From the NCBI GenBank assembly GCA_903898715.1, contig CAIUGL010000103.1:1-64000 (forward strand): a DNA stretch of 64,000 nucleotides. Direction: 5' to 3'. The first letter of the stretch is position 1; each line of letters begins with the position of its first letter. The position numbers and the translations under genes are program-made. The DNA comes from an uncultured Cytophagaceae bacterium. Lineage in GTDB: Bacteria > Bacteroidota > Bacteroidia > Cytophagales > Spirosomataceae. The notes below the pieces were generated by a model. It ran no database searches. It saw only the letters and a program-made list of their open reading frames with translations, and was not told the origin of the DNA. Positions 22,991 through 30,300 of the stretch are shown in pieces.

Positions 22991-23986
22991 ATGCACATTT
23001 TAATCGTTCATGATCAGAAAATACCCGTAGCTGGTTATGGAGGAACTGAACGTGTGATTTGGGGCTTAGCGAAATCCTTACAAGGACTCGGCCATCAAGT
23101 CACCTTTTTAGTGCCCCAAGGATCTCACTGTCCATTCGCGACGGTATTACCTTGGAATCCCAGTCAATCCTTGAACGAACAAATTCCAGAATCCGTTGAT
23201 GTGGTTCACTTGAATCATACGCCAAGTGAGGTCATCGAAAAGCCTTACGTGGTGACCGTACATGGGAATCCAAATGAAGAAACGTCCCTAAACATCAATT
23301 CCATTTTTGTTTCCCAAAACCATGCCAATCGCTACGGATCTAATTCGTTTGTCCACAATGGACTAGATTGGGATGATTATGGCCAACCTAATCTAACGCA
23401 ATCACGTGATTATGTGCACTTTTTAGGTAAGGCTGCATGGCGTGTTAAAAATGTACAAGGAGCTATCGATACGGTTTTACGAACTCCAAATGAAAAACTT
23501 GCCGTGCTTGGCGGTACACGCTTAAATCTGAAGATGGGTTTTCGCATGACTTGGAGCACGCGCATTCAGTTTTATGGAACGGTGGGGGGCCAACAAAAAT
23601 TAGATCTCCTCTCCCATTCCAAAGGTTTAGTATTTCCGGTCCGTTGGCACGAACCATTCGGATTAGCCATCACTGAAAGCTTATATTTCGGTTGCCCTAT
23701 TTTTGCAACGCCTTACGGTTCTTTACCTGAATTAGTCACATCCGAATTTGGCTTATTAAGTAACCAGGAAGATGAAATGGCCATAGCCATCCAACATACA
23801 GGTGCATATAATAAACAACATTGTCATGCGTATGCGCGAGATGTATTCGATTCGCTATCAATGGCTAAAAAATACCTGATAGCCTACGAAAAGGTGTTAA
23901 ATGGGCATTTTCTGAGTGCGAGTACCCCTCGATTATTGGAGAAAGATCCCCCCAAATTTTTACCTTGGAACAATAAAAGCCTGTGA
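22991..23986 (+). CDS. Glycosyltransferase, GT4-like
   Basis: A 331-residue GT-B glycosyltransferase. The N-terminal domain has a glycine loop in VAGYGGTERVIWGLAKSL, and the C-terminal domain ends with FPVRWHEPFGLAITESLYFGCPI, the E-x7-E nucleotide-sugar site. Sugar donor and acceptor are unknown. It sits among sulfur genes but has a separate promoter, so I see no functional link. The stop codon is inside the stem of the following terminator. The ATG 22991 is preferred over 22970, which overlaps the -7 element. Confidence 0.85.
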   Translation: MHILIVHDQKIPVAGYGGTERVIWGLAKSLQGLGHQVTFLVPQGSHCPFATVLPWNPSQSLNEQIPESVDVVHLNHTPSEVIEKPYVVTVHGNPNEETSLNINSIFVSQNHANRYGSNSFVHNGLDWDDYGQPNLTQSRDYVHFLGKAAWRVKNVQGAIDTVLRTPNEKLAVLGGTRLNLKMGFRMTWSTRIQFYGTVGGQQKLDLLSHSKGLVFPVRWHEPFGLAITESLYFGCPIFATPYGSLPELVTSEFGLLSNQEDEMAIAIQHTGAYNKQHCHAYARDVFDSLSMAKKYLIAYEKVLNGHFLSASTPRLLEKDPPKFLPWNNKSL

Positions 23987-24005
23987 TATAAGTCACAGGC
24001 TTTTT
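23976..24005. terminator. Bidirectional terminator with Crp-like core
   Basis: An 11-bp stem (AAAGCCTGTGA / TCACAGGCTTT) with a six-base loop and a T run, between converging genes. Its core TGTGAT-ATAA-GTCACA also fits the Crp/Fnr operator pattern, but no promoter is placed to use it. Confidence 0.88.
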
Positions 24006-24027
24006 CAATTGACAAAGCTAATTTGCG

Positions 24028-24438
24028 TTAGTATTTAAGGTAGGCCCAGCCGGCCTCTTGCTTGAGCACTACTTCTGCAACACCAGATGGAACTGTTCCT
24101 GCTTGCGTCAAGATGGTCGAACGGTCGATTTTACGTTCACGAATCGTATTTTCGCACGCTTTAAATAAAACACCCAAAGCTGCTAATTCAGCTACTTTGG
24201 CCTTTTGAGTAGTCTTGCCATCAATCAGGATACCGATACCTGAACCATGCGCAACTAATTCAATTTGAGTTGTTTTACCCAATGCCGTTTGAAGATTGGA
24301 TATATTTTTCAAAGCTCCATGCCAAACAAGCGTATCAGACGTATTTAATTGGATAACAACTTTGTGTACTGGATTTTGTGCCTGTGCTGCGAAAACAGCG
24401 AAAATGGCAATAATGATGGATAATATAGACTTTTTCAT
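24028..24438 (-). CDS. Periplasmic DsrE/DsrF-like protein
   Basis: A 136-residue protein with a signal peptide (ending AAQAQ) and a DsrE-like fold. The segment VAHGSGIGILIDG and the conserved cysteine in LFKACENTIRER (Cys95) are typical of COG1416-type members. DsrE relatives carry sulfur as persulfide on such a cysteine. Being exported, this one may bind sulfane sulfur in the periplasm near the TsdA and SoxB-like enzymes. That role is inference. It has no recognisable operator of its own and is divergent from the methyltransferase gene. Confidence 0.8.
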   Translation of the reverse strand: MKKSILSIIIAIFAVFAAQAQNPVHKVVIQLNTSDTLVWHGALKNISNLQTALGKTTQIELVAHGSGIGILIDGKTTQKAKVAELAALGVLFKACENTIRERKIDRSTILTQAGTVPSGVAEVVLKQEAGWAYLKY

Positions 24439-24475
24439 ATGAATATTTTTTTTACGAAACTAACCAATTACCAGA

Positions 24476-25075
24476 ATGAAAGCAACGTGGGATGCAAGAT
24501 ATCAGTCAACTGAATATCAATATGGAATCAATCCAAATGACTTTTTTGCGGAGCAAATTGCCAATATACCCGTTGGCCGTATATTAATTCCTGCCGCTGG
24601 AGAAGGACGAGATGCCATTTATGCAGCTAAACTAGGCTGGGAAGTTTACGCGTTTGATTTGAGTGAACAAGGGGAAGCGAAAGCATTGAAATTGGCTCGT
24701 GAGCAGCATGTCCAACTGCATTATGTGTGTGCAGATGCACTGAAAATCCAATTTCCACTTGAATCTTTTGATGTGATTATGTCAACCTACTTTCATACAT
24801 CACCAGAAATCCGACCGCTTGTACATGCCAAATTTATCAAGTGGCTAAAGCCTGGTGGAACTTTATTGTTGGAGGGATTTAATAAAAGGCAGTTGGCCTA
24901 TACTTCGGGAGGACCTAAAGATGCCAACTGGCTTTTTGATACCGATACTTTGGCATTAGACTTTAAATCATTGGATACTCAGTTAAATCAAGAAATCATA
25001 CGCACATTAGATGAAGGACCCTTACATCAAGGCAAAGCGGAAGTCATTCAACTGAGGGCAATAAAAAAGGGATAG
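24476..25075 (+). CDS. Class I SAM-dependent methyltransferase (TehB/thiopurine methyltransferase-like)
   Basis: A 199-residue cytoplasmic methyltransferase. Motif I is ILIPAAGEGRDAIYAAKLG, followed by an acidic residue in VYAFDLS, VCADALKIQFP and FDVIMSTYFH. GTLLLEGFNK near residue 142 is post-motif. Relatives methylate thiols, thiopurines or tellurite/selenite, which would suit the surrounding sulfur genes, but the substrate is not known. It ends 63 bases before the next rhodanese, and the operator for that gene begins one base before its TAG stop. Confidence 0.8.
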   Translation: MKATWDARYQSTEYQYGINPNDFFAEQIANIPVGRILIPAAGEGRDAIYAAKLGWEVYAFDLSEQGEAKALKLAREQHVQLHYVCADALKIQFPLESFDVIMSTYFHTSPEIRPLVHAKFIKWLKPGGTLLLEGFNKRQLAYTSGGPKDANWLFDTDTLALDFKSLDTQLNQEIIRTLDEGPLHQGKAEVIQLRAIKKG

Positions 25076-25118
25076 AGACAAATATCACGATTTAGGCTAA
25101 TATTCAAAATTATCTTTG
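25074..25118 (+). promoter_or_regulatory. Crp/Fnr-type operator and perfect -7 element before the rhodanese gene
   Basis: AGAGAC-AAAT-ATCACG at 25074-25089 has a weak distal half and a perfect proximal half. TATCTTTG at 25111-25118 matches TAnnTTTG exactly, 36.5 bp from the operator centre. Confidence 0.6.
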
Positions 25119-25138
25119 ACACACTAAACAGAAAAACA

Positions 25139-25444
25139 ATGCTCCAATTCATAAAAAATATCTTGGGAATAGGCCCCAAAGTTGACATTACAGCGCTAAT
25201 CGCACAAGGTGCCACGGTAGTAGACGTTCGTACGCCTGCCGAATACAAAGACGGACACGTTAAAGGATCGATTAATCTTCCATTGCAAACCTTGGGAAGC
25301 CAAATGAACAAATTAAAGAAAGATGAAGTTATTGTAACTTGCTGTAGGTCTGGAAGCAGAAGCGGAATGGCCCGTCGGCAATTACAAGCTGCCGGTTTCA
25401 CGCAAGTGTATAATGGTGGACCTTGGAATTCAATTAAGAAGTAA
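25139..25444 (+). CDS. Single-domain rhodanese
   Basis: A 101-residue rhodanese with loop CRSGSRSG and catalytic Cys69, preceded by VVDVRTPAEYKDGHVKGSINLPL. The first ten residues are hydrophobic (MLQFIKNILGIG), perhaps a short membrane-associating helix, but there is no clear signal peptide. It is followed by heptanucleotide repeats and then a thioredoxin gene. Likely role: moving sulfane sulfur between thiosulfate, persulfides and thioredoxin. Confidence 0.9.
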   Translation: MLQFIKNILGIGPKVDITALIAQGATVVDVRTPAEYKDGHVKGSINLPLQTLGSQMNKLKKDEVIVTCCRSGSRSGMARRQLQAAGFTQVYNGGPWNSIKK

Positions 25445-25445
25445 T

Positions 25446-25580
25446 AAGTCCGAAGGCAAAAAGTCCGGAGGAAATCGTTTATTTGGCTAATGTTTAACTT
25501 ATTAATACTGACAAAAAAAATTCAAATTAAGACTTCGGACTTTCGACTCCGGACTACTGACTACTGATTACTAACTACTG
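25446..25580. repeat. Inverted heptanucleotide runs (AGTCCGA and CGGACTN, then GATTACT-like)
   Basis: AGTCCGAAGG / AGTCCGGAGG units at 25447-25475 face TTCGGACTTTCGACTCCGGACTA at 25533-25557, followed by CTGACTACTGATTACTAACTACTGA up to about 25580. Nothing else is seen in the gap. Confidence 0.75.
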
Positions 25581-25592
25581 AACCCTAAAAAA

Positions 25593-25889
25593 ATGAGCAA
25601 ATTTGCAGAACTATTGAAATCCCCAGAACCCGTTTTAGTTGACTTTTCAGCTGAATGGTGTGGGCCATGTAAACAGTTAAAACCAATTTTAGAACAACTA
25701 AAATCCAAGGTGGGCGAATCCGCCAAAATCATCAAAATAGATGTGGATAAAAACAGATCTTTGGCTGATAAATTCCAAATTCGATCTGTTCCTACACTGA
25801 TACTATTCAAGGATGGAAAATCCGTTTGGAGACAATCAGGGGTAATTCCGGCGAGTACGTTGGAAGGAATTATTAAACAGTATAAATAG
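25593..25889 (+). CDS. Thioredoxin
   Basis: A 98-residue thioredoxin with WCGPC active site (Cys23, Cys26) and the cis-proline segment RSVPTLILFKDG. It lacks a signal peptide, so it is cytoplasmic. The length is slightly short but complete. Position between two rhodanese genes suggests it reduces persulfides or regenerates sulfurtransferases, though a general thioredoxin role is equally possible. Confidence 0.93.
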   Translation: MSKFAELLKSPEPVLVDFSAEWCGPCKQLKPILEQLKSKVGESAKIIKIDVDKNRSLADKFQIRSVPTLILFKDGKSVWRQSGVIPASTLEGIIKQYK

Positions 25890-25893
25890 TTAT

Positions 25894-25968
25894 CAGTCGC
25901 TAGTCACTAGTCGACAGTCGCTAGTCGTCAGTCATCAGTCGCTAGTCGTCAGTCACTAGTCGTTAGTT
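25894..25968. repeat. GTCNNTA heptanucleotide tandem array
   Basis: About ten contiguous 7-bp units of the form GTC-(GCT/ACT/GTC/ATC/GAC)-A, such as GTCGCTA, GTCACTA, GTCGTCA and GTCGTTA. It starts four bases after the thioredoxin stop. Confidence 0.88.
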
Positions 25969-26005
25969 TAAATAAAGAACAATTATTTTTTTAAAATACT
26001 TCTAT

Positions 26006-26731
26006 ATGCAAATCATAAAAAATATTTTCACCTCACTACTTATAGCTTTATCATTATTCGGATGCACGAAAAAAGAGGGATTGCAAAATTTGGCAGCAAC
26101 TGAATTTCAAAGCGAATTAAAATCAGCGGAACCTGGCCAAATTCTCGATGTGCGGACCAGCGATGAATATGCAAATGGACATATTGAAGGCGCCATTTTA
26201 GCAGATGTCACGAGTGATGCATTCCAAAATGCAGTGGCCAACCTAGACAAATCAAAAACAGTTTATGTGTATTGCCTATCCGGCGGCAGATCAAGTTCTG
26301 CAGCAGGCCAACTCCAAGCTATGAGCTTTAAATCTGTTGTGAATTTAACTGGAGGGATGTTGGCCTGGCAATCGGCCAACCTACCTGTATCCACCCAAGA
26401 GGGAGTCGCAAAACGTACAGAGGGATTGACTGTTGCTGATTTTGACAACCAAATCAAGGGAAAAAAATTGGTTATTGTTGACTATAACGCCACTTGGTGT
26501 GGTCCCTGCAAGCAATTAAGCCCGGTTTTAGAAGCTTGGATTAAAGCACAAAATGGACAAGTAGAGTTAATTAAAATCGACGTCGACGAGAATCAAGAAC
26601 TAGCCAAGGCCAAGCAAATTGAGTCGATTCCTTATTTGGAATTCTATAAAGACGGCAAAATGATCGATAAGCAAATCGGCATGGGTGATGCGGCTAGCAT
26701 GACCAAGCAGTGGACAAAAATTTTATTGTAA
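26006..26731 (+). CDS. Rhodanese-thioredoxin fusion lipoprotein
   Basis: A 241-residue exported protein. The lipoprotein signal ends SLFGC (Cys20). Residues 28-128 are a rhodanese domain with loop CLSGGRSS (Cys90); residues 140-241 are a thioredoxin domain with WCGPC (Cys165, Cys168) and the cis-proline ESIPYLEFYKDG. Coupling both activities in one envelope protein suggests that a sulfane sulfur bound to Cys90 is released or reduced by the thioredoxin part. It mirrors the two preceding separate genes, which are the cytoplasmic equivalents. The electron donor for the thioredoxin part is not seen in the window. Gene order rhodanese, thioredoxin, fusion suggests a gene-fusion history, which is inference. 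Confidence 0.9.
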   Translation: MQIIKNIFTSLLIALSLFGCTKKEGLQNLAATEFQSELKSAEPGQILDVRTSDEYANGHIEGAILADVTSDAFQNAVANLDKSKTVYVYCLSGGRSSSAAGQLQAMSFKSVVNLTGGMLAWQSANLPVSTQEGVAKRTEGLTVADFDNQIKGKKLVIVDYNATWCGPCKQLSPVLEAWIKAQNGQVELIKIDVDENQELAKAKQIESIPYLEFYKDGKMIDKQIGMGDAASMTKQWTKILL

Positions 26732-26742
26732 AGATGATTTTT

Positions 26743-26853
26743 CTTTGGCAAAGCTAAACGCTTTGCCAAATTTTGAGGCGTTTTCATGCCGATTCCATAG
26801 GGCTAAAACCTAGGGATTTTTTTGTTTATAACCCAAGTTTTAACCTGGGAATT
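26743..26853. repeat. Diverged TTTGGCAAA and CCCCAG palindromes
   Basis: A TTTGGCAAAG / CTTTGCCAAA hairpin at 26744-26770 is followed by decayed CCCCAG-type hairpins at 26792-26817 (ATAGGGCTAAAACCTAGGG) and 26828-26853. The order of the two families is the same as at 5905-6005. Confidence 0.65.
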
Positions 26854-26873
26854 TTGAGGATATAGCGCCCTCG

Positions 26874-28064
26874 CTAACACCGCATCCGCTTCCATACAAT
26901 CACCGCCGATACGACCGTTAAGCCCGCAATACTTGTAATGGAGATTGAATACGAAAAATAAGCACTTAAAACACCCGTGAGAAGTGCCCCCACGGCATAG
27001 CCCGAATCACGCCAAAGTCTAAATATCCCCAAGCTTTTAGCCCGGTCGAGTGGATGCGTATGTGTTGCAATTGCTGATAAAAACGTTGGATAGACCATTG
27101 CCGTACCTATTCCCAATAAAACAGACAACCCAGCAAATTGGAAAAAGGAAACTGCCCAAATAAGTCCTACTAAGGCAAGAGCCTGGAGGAGAAGGCCGTA
27201 GGTCAACAAATCTTTTTGACATATCAAATCAGACAATTTACCGGTTCCCAATTGGCCTAATCCCCAAACTGCCGGATAAATAGCCGTAATGACCCCAATT
27301 TCGGCCAAGCTAAACCCCTTCGATAGCAATAAAATAGGAAATAAACCCCATACCATTCCATCATTCAGATTATTCACTAATCCGGCTTGCGTAATCGATC
27401 CTAAATTTCGATCAGCCCAGGTCGTTTCCCAGAAAATAGATTTTAATCGCGGCACATGACTCTCCCCCACCGCCGCAGCCACATGCCCTTGCGTATCATG
27501 CACAAAAAAGATACTTAATCCCAAACCCATACCTACAAACGCAATTCCGATATAAAAAGGGTATGGTCGAATGCCATAGTTTTGCGCAATCCAACCAGTT
27601 AAGAAGGCAACTAAGCCAACCGATATATAACCAGCAAATTCATTGATTCCCATCGCCAAACCACGATTCTTATCTCCAACTAAATCAATTTTCATGGTGA
27701 CGGTACTAGACCATGCAAAACCTTGGTTTAAGCCCAACAGAACATTCGCAGCTATAATCCAATTCCAACTAGGCGCCCACATCAATATAAAGGGAATCGG
27801 AATGGCAAAGACCCATCCCAAAATCAACAATTTCCGCCGACCTACCTGATTCGCAAAATGACCCGCATAATAATTTGAAACAGCTTTGACTAATCCAAAA
27901 ACAACTATAAAAGAAAACACAGCTACACTGGAAGCCATACCAAATTCCTGTAAAGCGAGTTGGGGTAAGATCGAACGCTCAAGCCCAACCATACCGCCCA
28001 CAAAGGCATTAACTAAAACCAATAAGCTGAATTGTCTCCAATTTTGACGTAAACCCAATTGCAT
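26874..28064 (-). CDS. MFS transporter
   Basis: A 396-residue major facilitator with about 12 hydrophobic segments. The loop after the second segment reads GHFANQVGRRKLLILGW, the MFS motif A, and VGDKNRGLAMGINEFAGY lies in the fourth to fifth segments. The substrate is unknown. An in-frame ATG at 28121 is possible but MQLGLRQNWRQFSLL is the more natural N-terminus. It follows the Crp-like gene by 65 bases on the same strand, so that regulator may control it. Confidence 0.82.
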   Translation of the reverse strand: MQLGLRQNWRQFSLLVLVNAFVGGMVGLERSILPQLALQEFGMASSVAVFSFIVVFGLVKAVSNYYAGHFANQVGRRKLLILGWVFAIPIPFILMWAPSWNWIIAANVLLGLNQGFAWSSTVTMKIDLVGDKNRGLAMGINEFAGYISVGLVAFLTGWIAQNYGIRPYPFYIGIAFVGMGLGLSIFFVHDTQGHVAAAVGESHVPRLKSIFWETTWADRNLGSITQAGLVNNLNDGMVWGLFPILLLSKGFSLAEIGVITAIYPAVWGLGQLGTGKLSDLICQKDLLTYGLLLQALALVGLIWAVSFFQFAGLSVLLGIGTAMVYPTFLSAIATHTHPLDRAKSLGIFRLWRDSGYAVGALLTGVLSAYFSYSISITSIAGLTVVSAVIVWKRMRC

Positions 28065-28129
28065 ATACCACCCATTTAGTTCCACAAAGGACAATAGATG
28101 GCGGGCAAATACACTTATCAAATGTTAAA

Positions 28130-28699
28130 TTAACTTTTCTTTGCGCGAATACGACTTAAGCTAACTTGGGTGATTCCCAAATAGGAGGCAATGAATTTGA
28201 GGGGTGCTTTACGCAATACATCCGGTTGATCCTGAGTGAGCAATCGATAGCGCTCTTCAGCTGTGTGAAACTGCAAATTTTCAATCCGCTGAATCGTTTG
28301 CACATAAGCCTGCTCAAACATGCGGGTGAATAATCGCTCAATATCACGATGCGTCTCATACAAGAAAAAAAGATCACTCGTAGCTATTGACCAAACTTCT
28401 GCATCTTCCAAAACCTGAATTGCCTTTTTACTCGGCATGCCAGCAAACAAACTTTCAGCACGCGCAATCAAACAAAATGGGAGGTAAAATCCTTCAGTCA
28501 CATCATTTCCATCCTGAAAATAATAGATCCGAGCAAGACCCTTTTTTAAAAAATACAAGGTCTTACAGGTTTGGCCGATTTGTTGTAAATCTTGATTTTT
28601 AGGAATGGAATGGGTTTGAATGAGTGAGGCAAGCGCAGCCTCAGAAGAAACCGTTAGACTGGATATTTGCTTGAAATGTGCTAATAACTGATTAGACAT
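28130..28699 (-). CDS. Crp/Fnr-family regulator, second copy
   Basis: A 189-residue regulator with a cNMP-binding-like barrel (LQQIGQTCKTLYFLKKGLARIYYF, then EGFYLPFCLIARAESLF) and a short C-terminal helix-turn-helix (APLKFIASYLGITQVSLSRIRAKKS). This subgroup is common in Bacteroidota and usually lacks cAMP-binding residues. It differs from the regulator at 12.7 kb in both domains. The ATG 28699 is preferred since the 17 upstream codons contain the -7 element region and no conserved residues. Confidence 0.82.
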   Translation of the reverse strand: MSNQLLAHFKQISSLTVSSEAALASLIQTHSIPKNQDLQQIGQTCKTLYFLKKGLARIYYFQDGNDVTEGFYLPFCLIARAESLFAGMPSKKAIQVLEDAEVWSIATSDLFFLYETHRDIERLFTRMFEQAYVQTIQRIENLQFHTAEERYRLLTQDQPDVLRKAPLKFIASYLGITQVSLSRIRAKKS

Positions 28700-28733
28700 G
28701 AACAAATGACTACAATGATAGAGACCCGTTCTC

Positions 28734-28741
28734 CAAATATA
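28734..28741 (-). promoter_or_regulatory. -7 element of the second Crp-like gene
   Basis: TATATTTG on the minus strand is an exact TAnnTTTG match, about 35 bases before the ATG at 28699. Confidence 0.6.
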
Positions 28742-28777
28742 AAGACGCAATGTCTTACTTCTCTATGAGTAAACTAT

Positions 28778-29254
28778 TTATTTCTGCTTCTCAAACCCTA
28801 ACGAAACCGAATTCACGCAATAGCGTAAGCCTGTTTCCGTAGGACCATCATCGAAAACGTGTCCTAAATGACCACCACATTTGGCGCATGTGATCTCAAT
28901 ACGACGCATACCCAAAGTTAAATCAGCTGTTTCTTTAATAACACCTGCTTTGACTTCCTTATCGAAAGAAGGCCAACCGCAGTGCGAATCAAACTTGGAA
29001 TCCGATTTAAATAAACGCGTCCCACAACCCCGACAAGTATAATATCCTTCTTCATTGTGCATCAAGAATTTACCTGTATATGGACGCTCCGTTCCTTTTT
29101 GACGTAAAATATAGTACTCATCTTCACTCAAACGAGCTTTCCATTCAGCCTCAGTAACTGGTAATTTATCCATTGAACTTGTTGATTTAGGAGTTTGGCT
29201 ACATGCCTGAAAGGCTAATGCAAGCGCAAACAAGAAATAAGGAAATGATTTCAT
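28778..29254 (-). CDS. msrB: Peptide-methionine (R)-S-oxide reductase MsrB, lipoprotein
   Basis: A 158-residue MsrB that reduces methionine-R-sulfoxide in proteins. A lipoprotein signal ends FQACSQ, so it acts in the envelope. The zinc ligands are CRGCG and CAKCGGHLGH, and the catalytic cysteine is in GLRYCVNSVSLGF. HCGWPSF is the substrate-binding region. It is full length for a single-domain MsrB. Confidence 0.95.
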   Translation of the reverse strand: MKSFPYFLFALALAFQACSQTPKSTSSMDKLPVTEAEWKARLSEDEYYILRQKGTERPYTGKFLMHNEEGYYTCRGCGTRLFKSDSKFDSHCGWPSFDKEVKAGVIKETADLTLGMRRIEITCAKCGGHLGHVFDDGPTETGLRYCVNSVSLGFEKQK

Positions 29255-29296
29255 ACGATTTCGTTTAGGATGAAACGAAAAAACAAGCCAAATGTT

Positions 29297-30289
29297 TTAC
29301 TCAATTAAATCACCTAAGAACATTAAATACGGAGTTTCCGCAGGCGAATCAATATCCTTGTAGCGATGGTAATTTCCTAAAATCAAGTTTTGAAGGGTTT
29401 TCTTCAAACGCTTCCAACGCGCCTCAGGCAAATTTGCCCGACGATCCCAATAATCAATTCGGGTATCCAAAGGCTCAAACCGCTGATTCGGGAATTTTTC
29501 CGAAACCGCTTTGCGTAGTTCTACTAAATATTCCAATTTCTTTCGATACGGACCAACCTTGTCCTCATGTGGCCGCTGAATACGTTCCCACATCGTAGGC
29601 GGTGTACCCGGATTTCCTTTAACCCCTACCTGTTGCTCTGAATGCAAACGATATTGCACATAGGTCGCCGGAATAAAATCAATCCGATTTTCCAATGCCG
29701 CCGAGATACCCATCCATGCATCATGCAAAAAGAAAGAAGGTAAATTCGTTGGGAAAGGAGAAATTTTATCTAAAAACCGCTTCCGAATACCCATGGTACA
29801 TCCGGTAACCCGATTACCATCTAATAAGATATCTAATGATTTTCCAGCACGCCACTCCCGCTGCTGTTCCTCGCGAAAACGAAAGGTGGACCATAATTTT
29901 TTGCCAGAAATTTGGCCAAATTCATCCACTAAAAGTGCATCTGTAAATACTACTTCGGCTTGATCGTGGTGATTAAAATAGGTGGAGATTCGTTCAATTT
30001 TTTGATGATCCCAATAATCATCCTGATCCGCTGGGAAAATATAATCTCCTGAACAAAGTGATAATGCCTTTTGAAAATTTTGATAGGTACCTAAGCGCGT
30101 TGGATTGCGGTGAATCACCAAGGGCAGTCGGTCTGTAAATTGCTCCAAAATCTCCAGCGTCCTATCTGTAGACCCCTCATCGCAGACAATAATCTCGTCG
30201 GCACGCATAGTTTGGTCAACAAAACTACTCAGCTGAGTCCGGAGAAATTTCTCTCCGTTTAAGGTACAAAGTGCAATCGATATCTTCAA
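29297..30289 (-). CDS. Glycosyltransferase family 2
   Basis: A 330-residue GT-A glycosyltransferase. SIALCTLNGEKFLRTQLSSF is the N-terminal nucleotide-binding strand; DEGSTDRTLEIL and PADQDDYW give the DxD region. GCTMGIRKRFLD and LHDAWMG follow. No membrane segment is evident. No ATG sits at the expected N-terminus: a TTG at 30287-30289 (TTG AAG ATA TCG) gives LKISIALCTLNG and lies 11 bases after the polA stop. The nearest upstream ATG (30376) would add 29 residues from inside polA and is less likely. Probably co-transcribed with polA. Confidence 0.82.
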   Translation of the reverse strand: MKISIALCTLNGEKFLRTQLSSFVDQTMRADEIIVCDEGSTDRTLEILEQFTDRLPLVIHRNPTRLGTYQNFQKALSLCSGDYIFPADQDDYWDHQKIERISTYFNHHDQAEVVFTDALLVDEFGQISGKKLWSTFRFREEQQREWRAGKSLDILLDGNRVTGCTMGIRKRFLDKISPFPTNLPSFFLHDAWMGISAALENRIDFIPATYVQYRLHSEQQVGVKGNPGTPPTMWERIQRPHEDKVGPYRKKLEYLVELRKAVSEKFPNQRFEPLDTRIDYWDRRANLPEARWKRLKKTLQNLILGNYHRYKDIDSPAETPYLMFLGDLIE

Positions 30290-30300
30290 AACAAAGCAAA

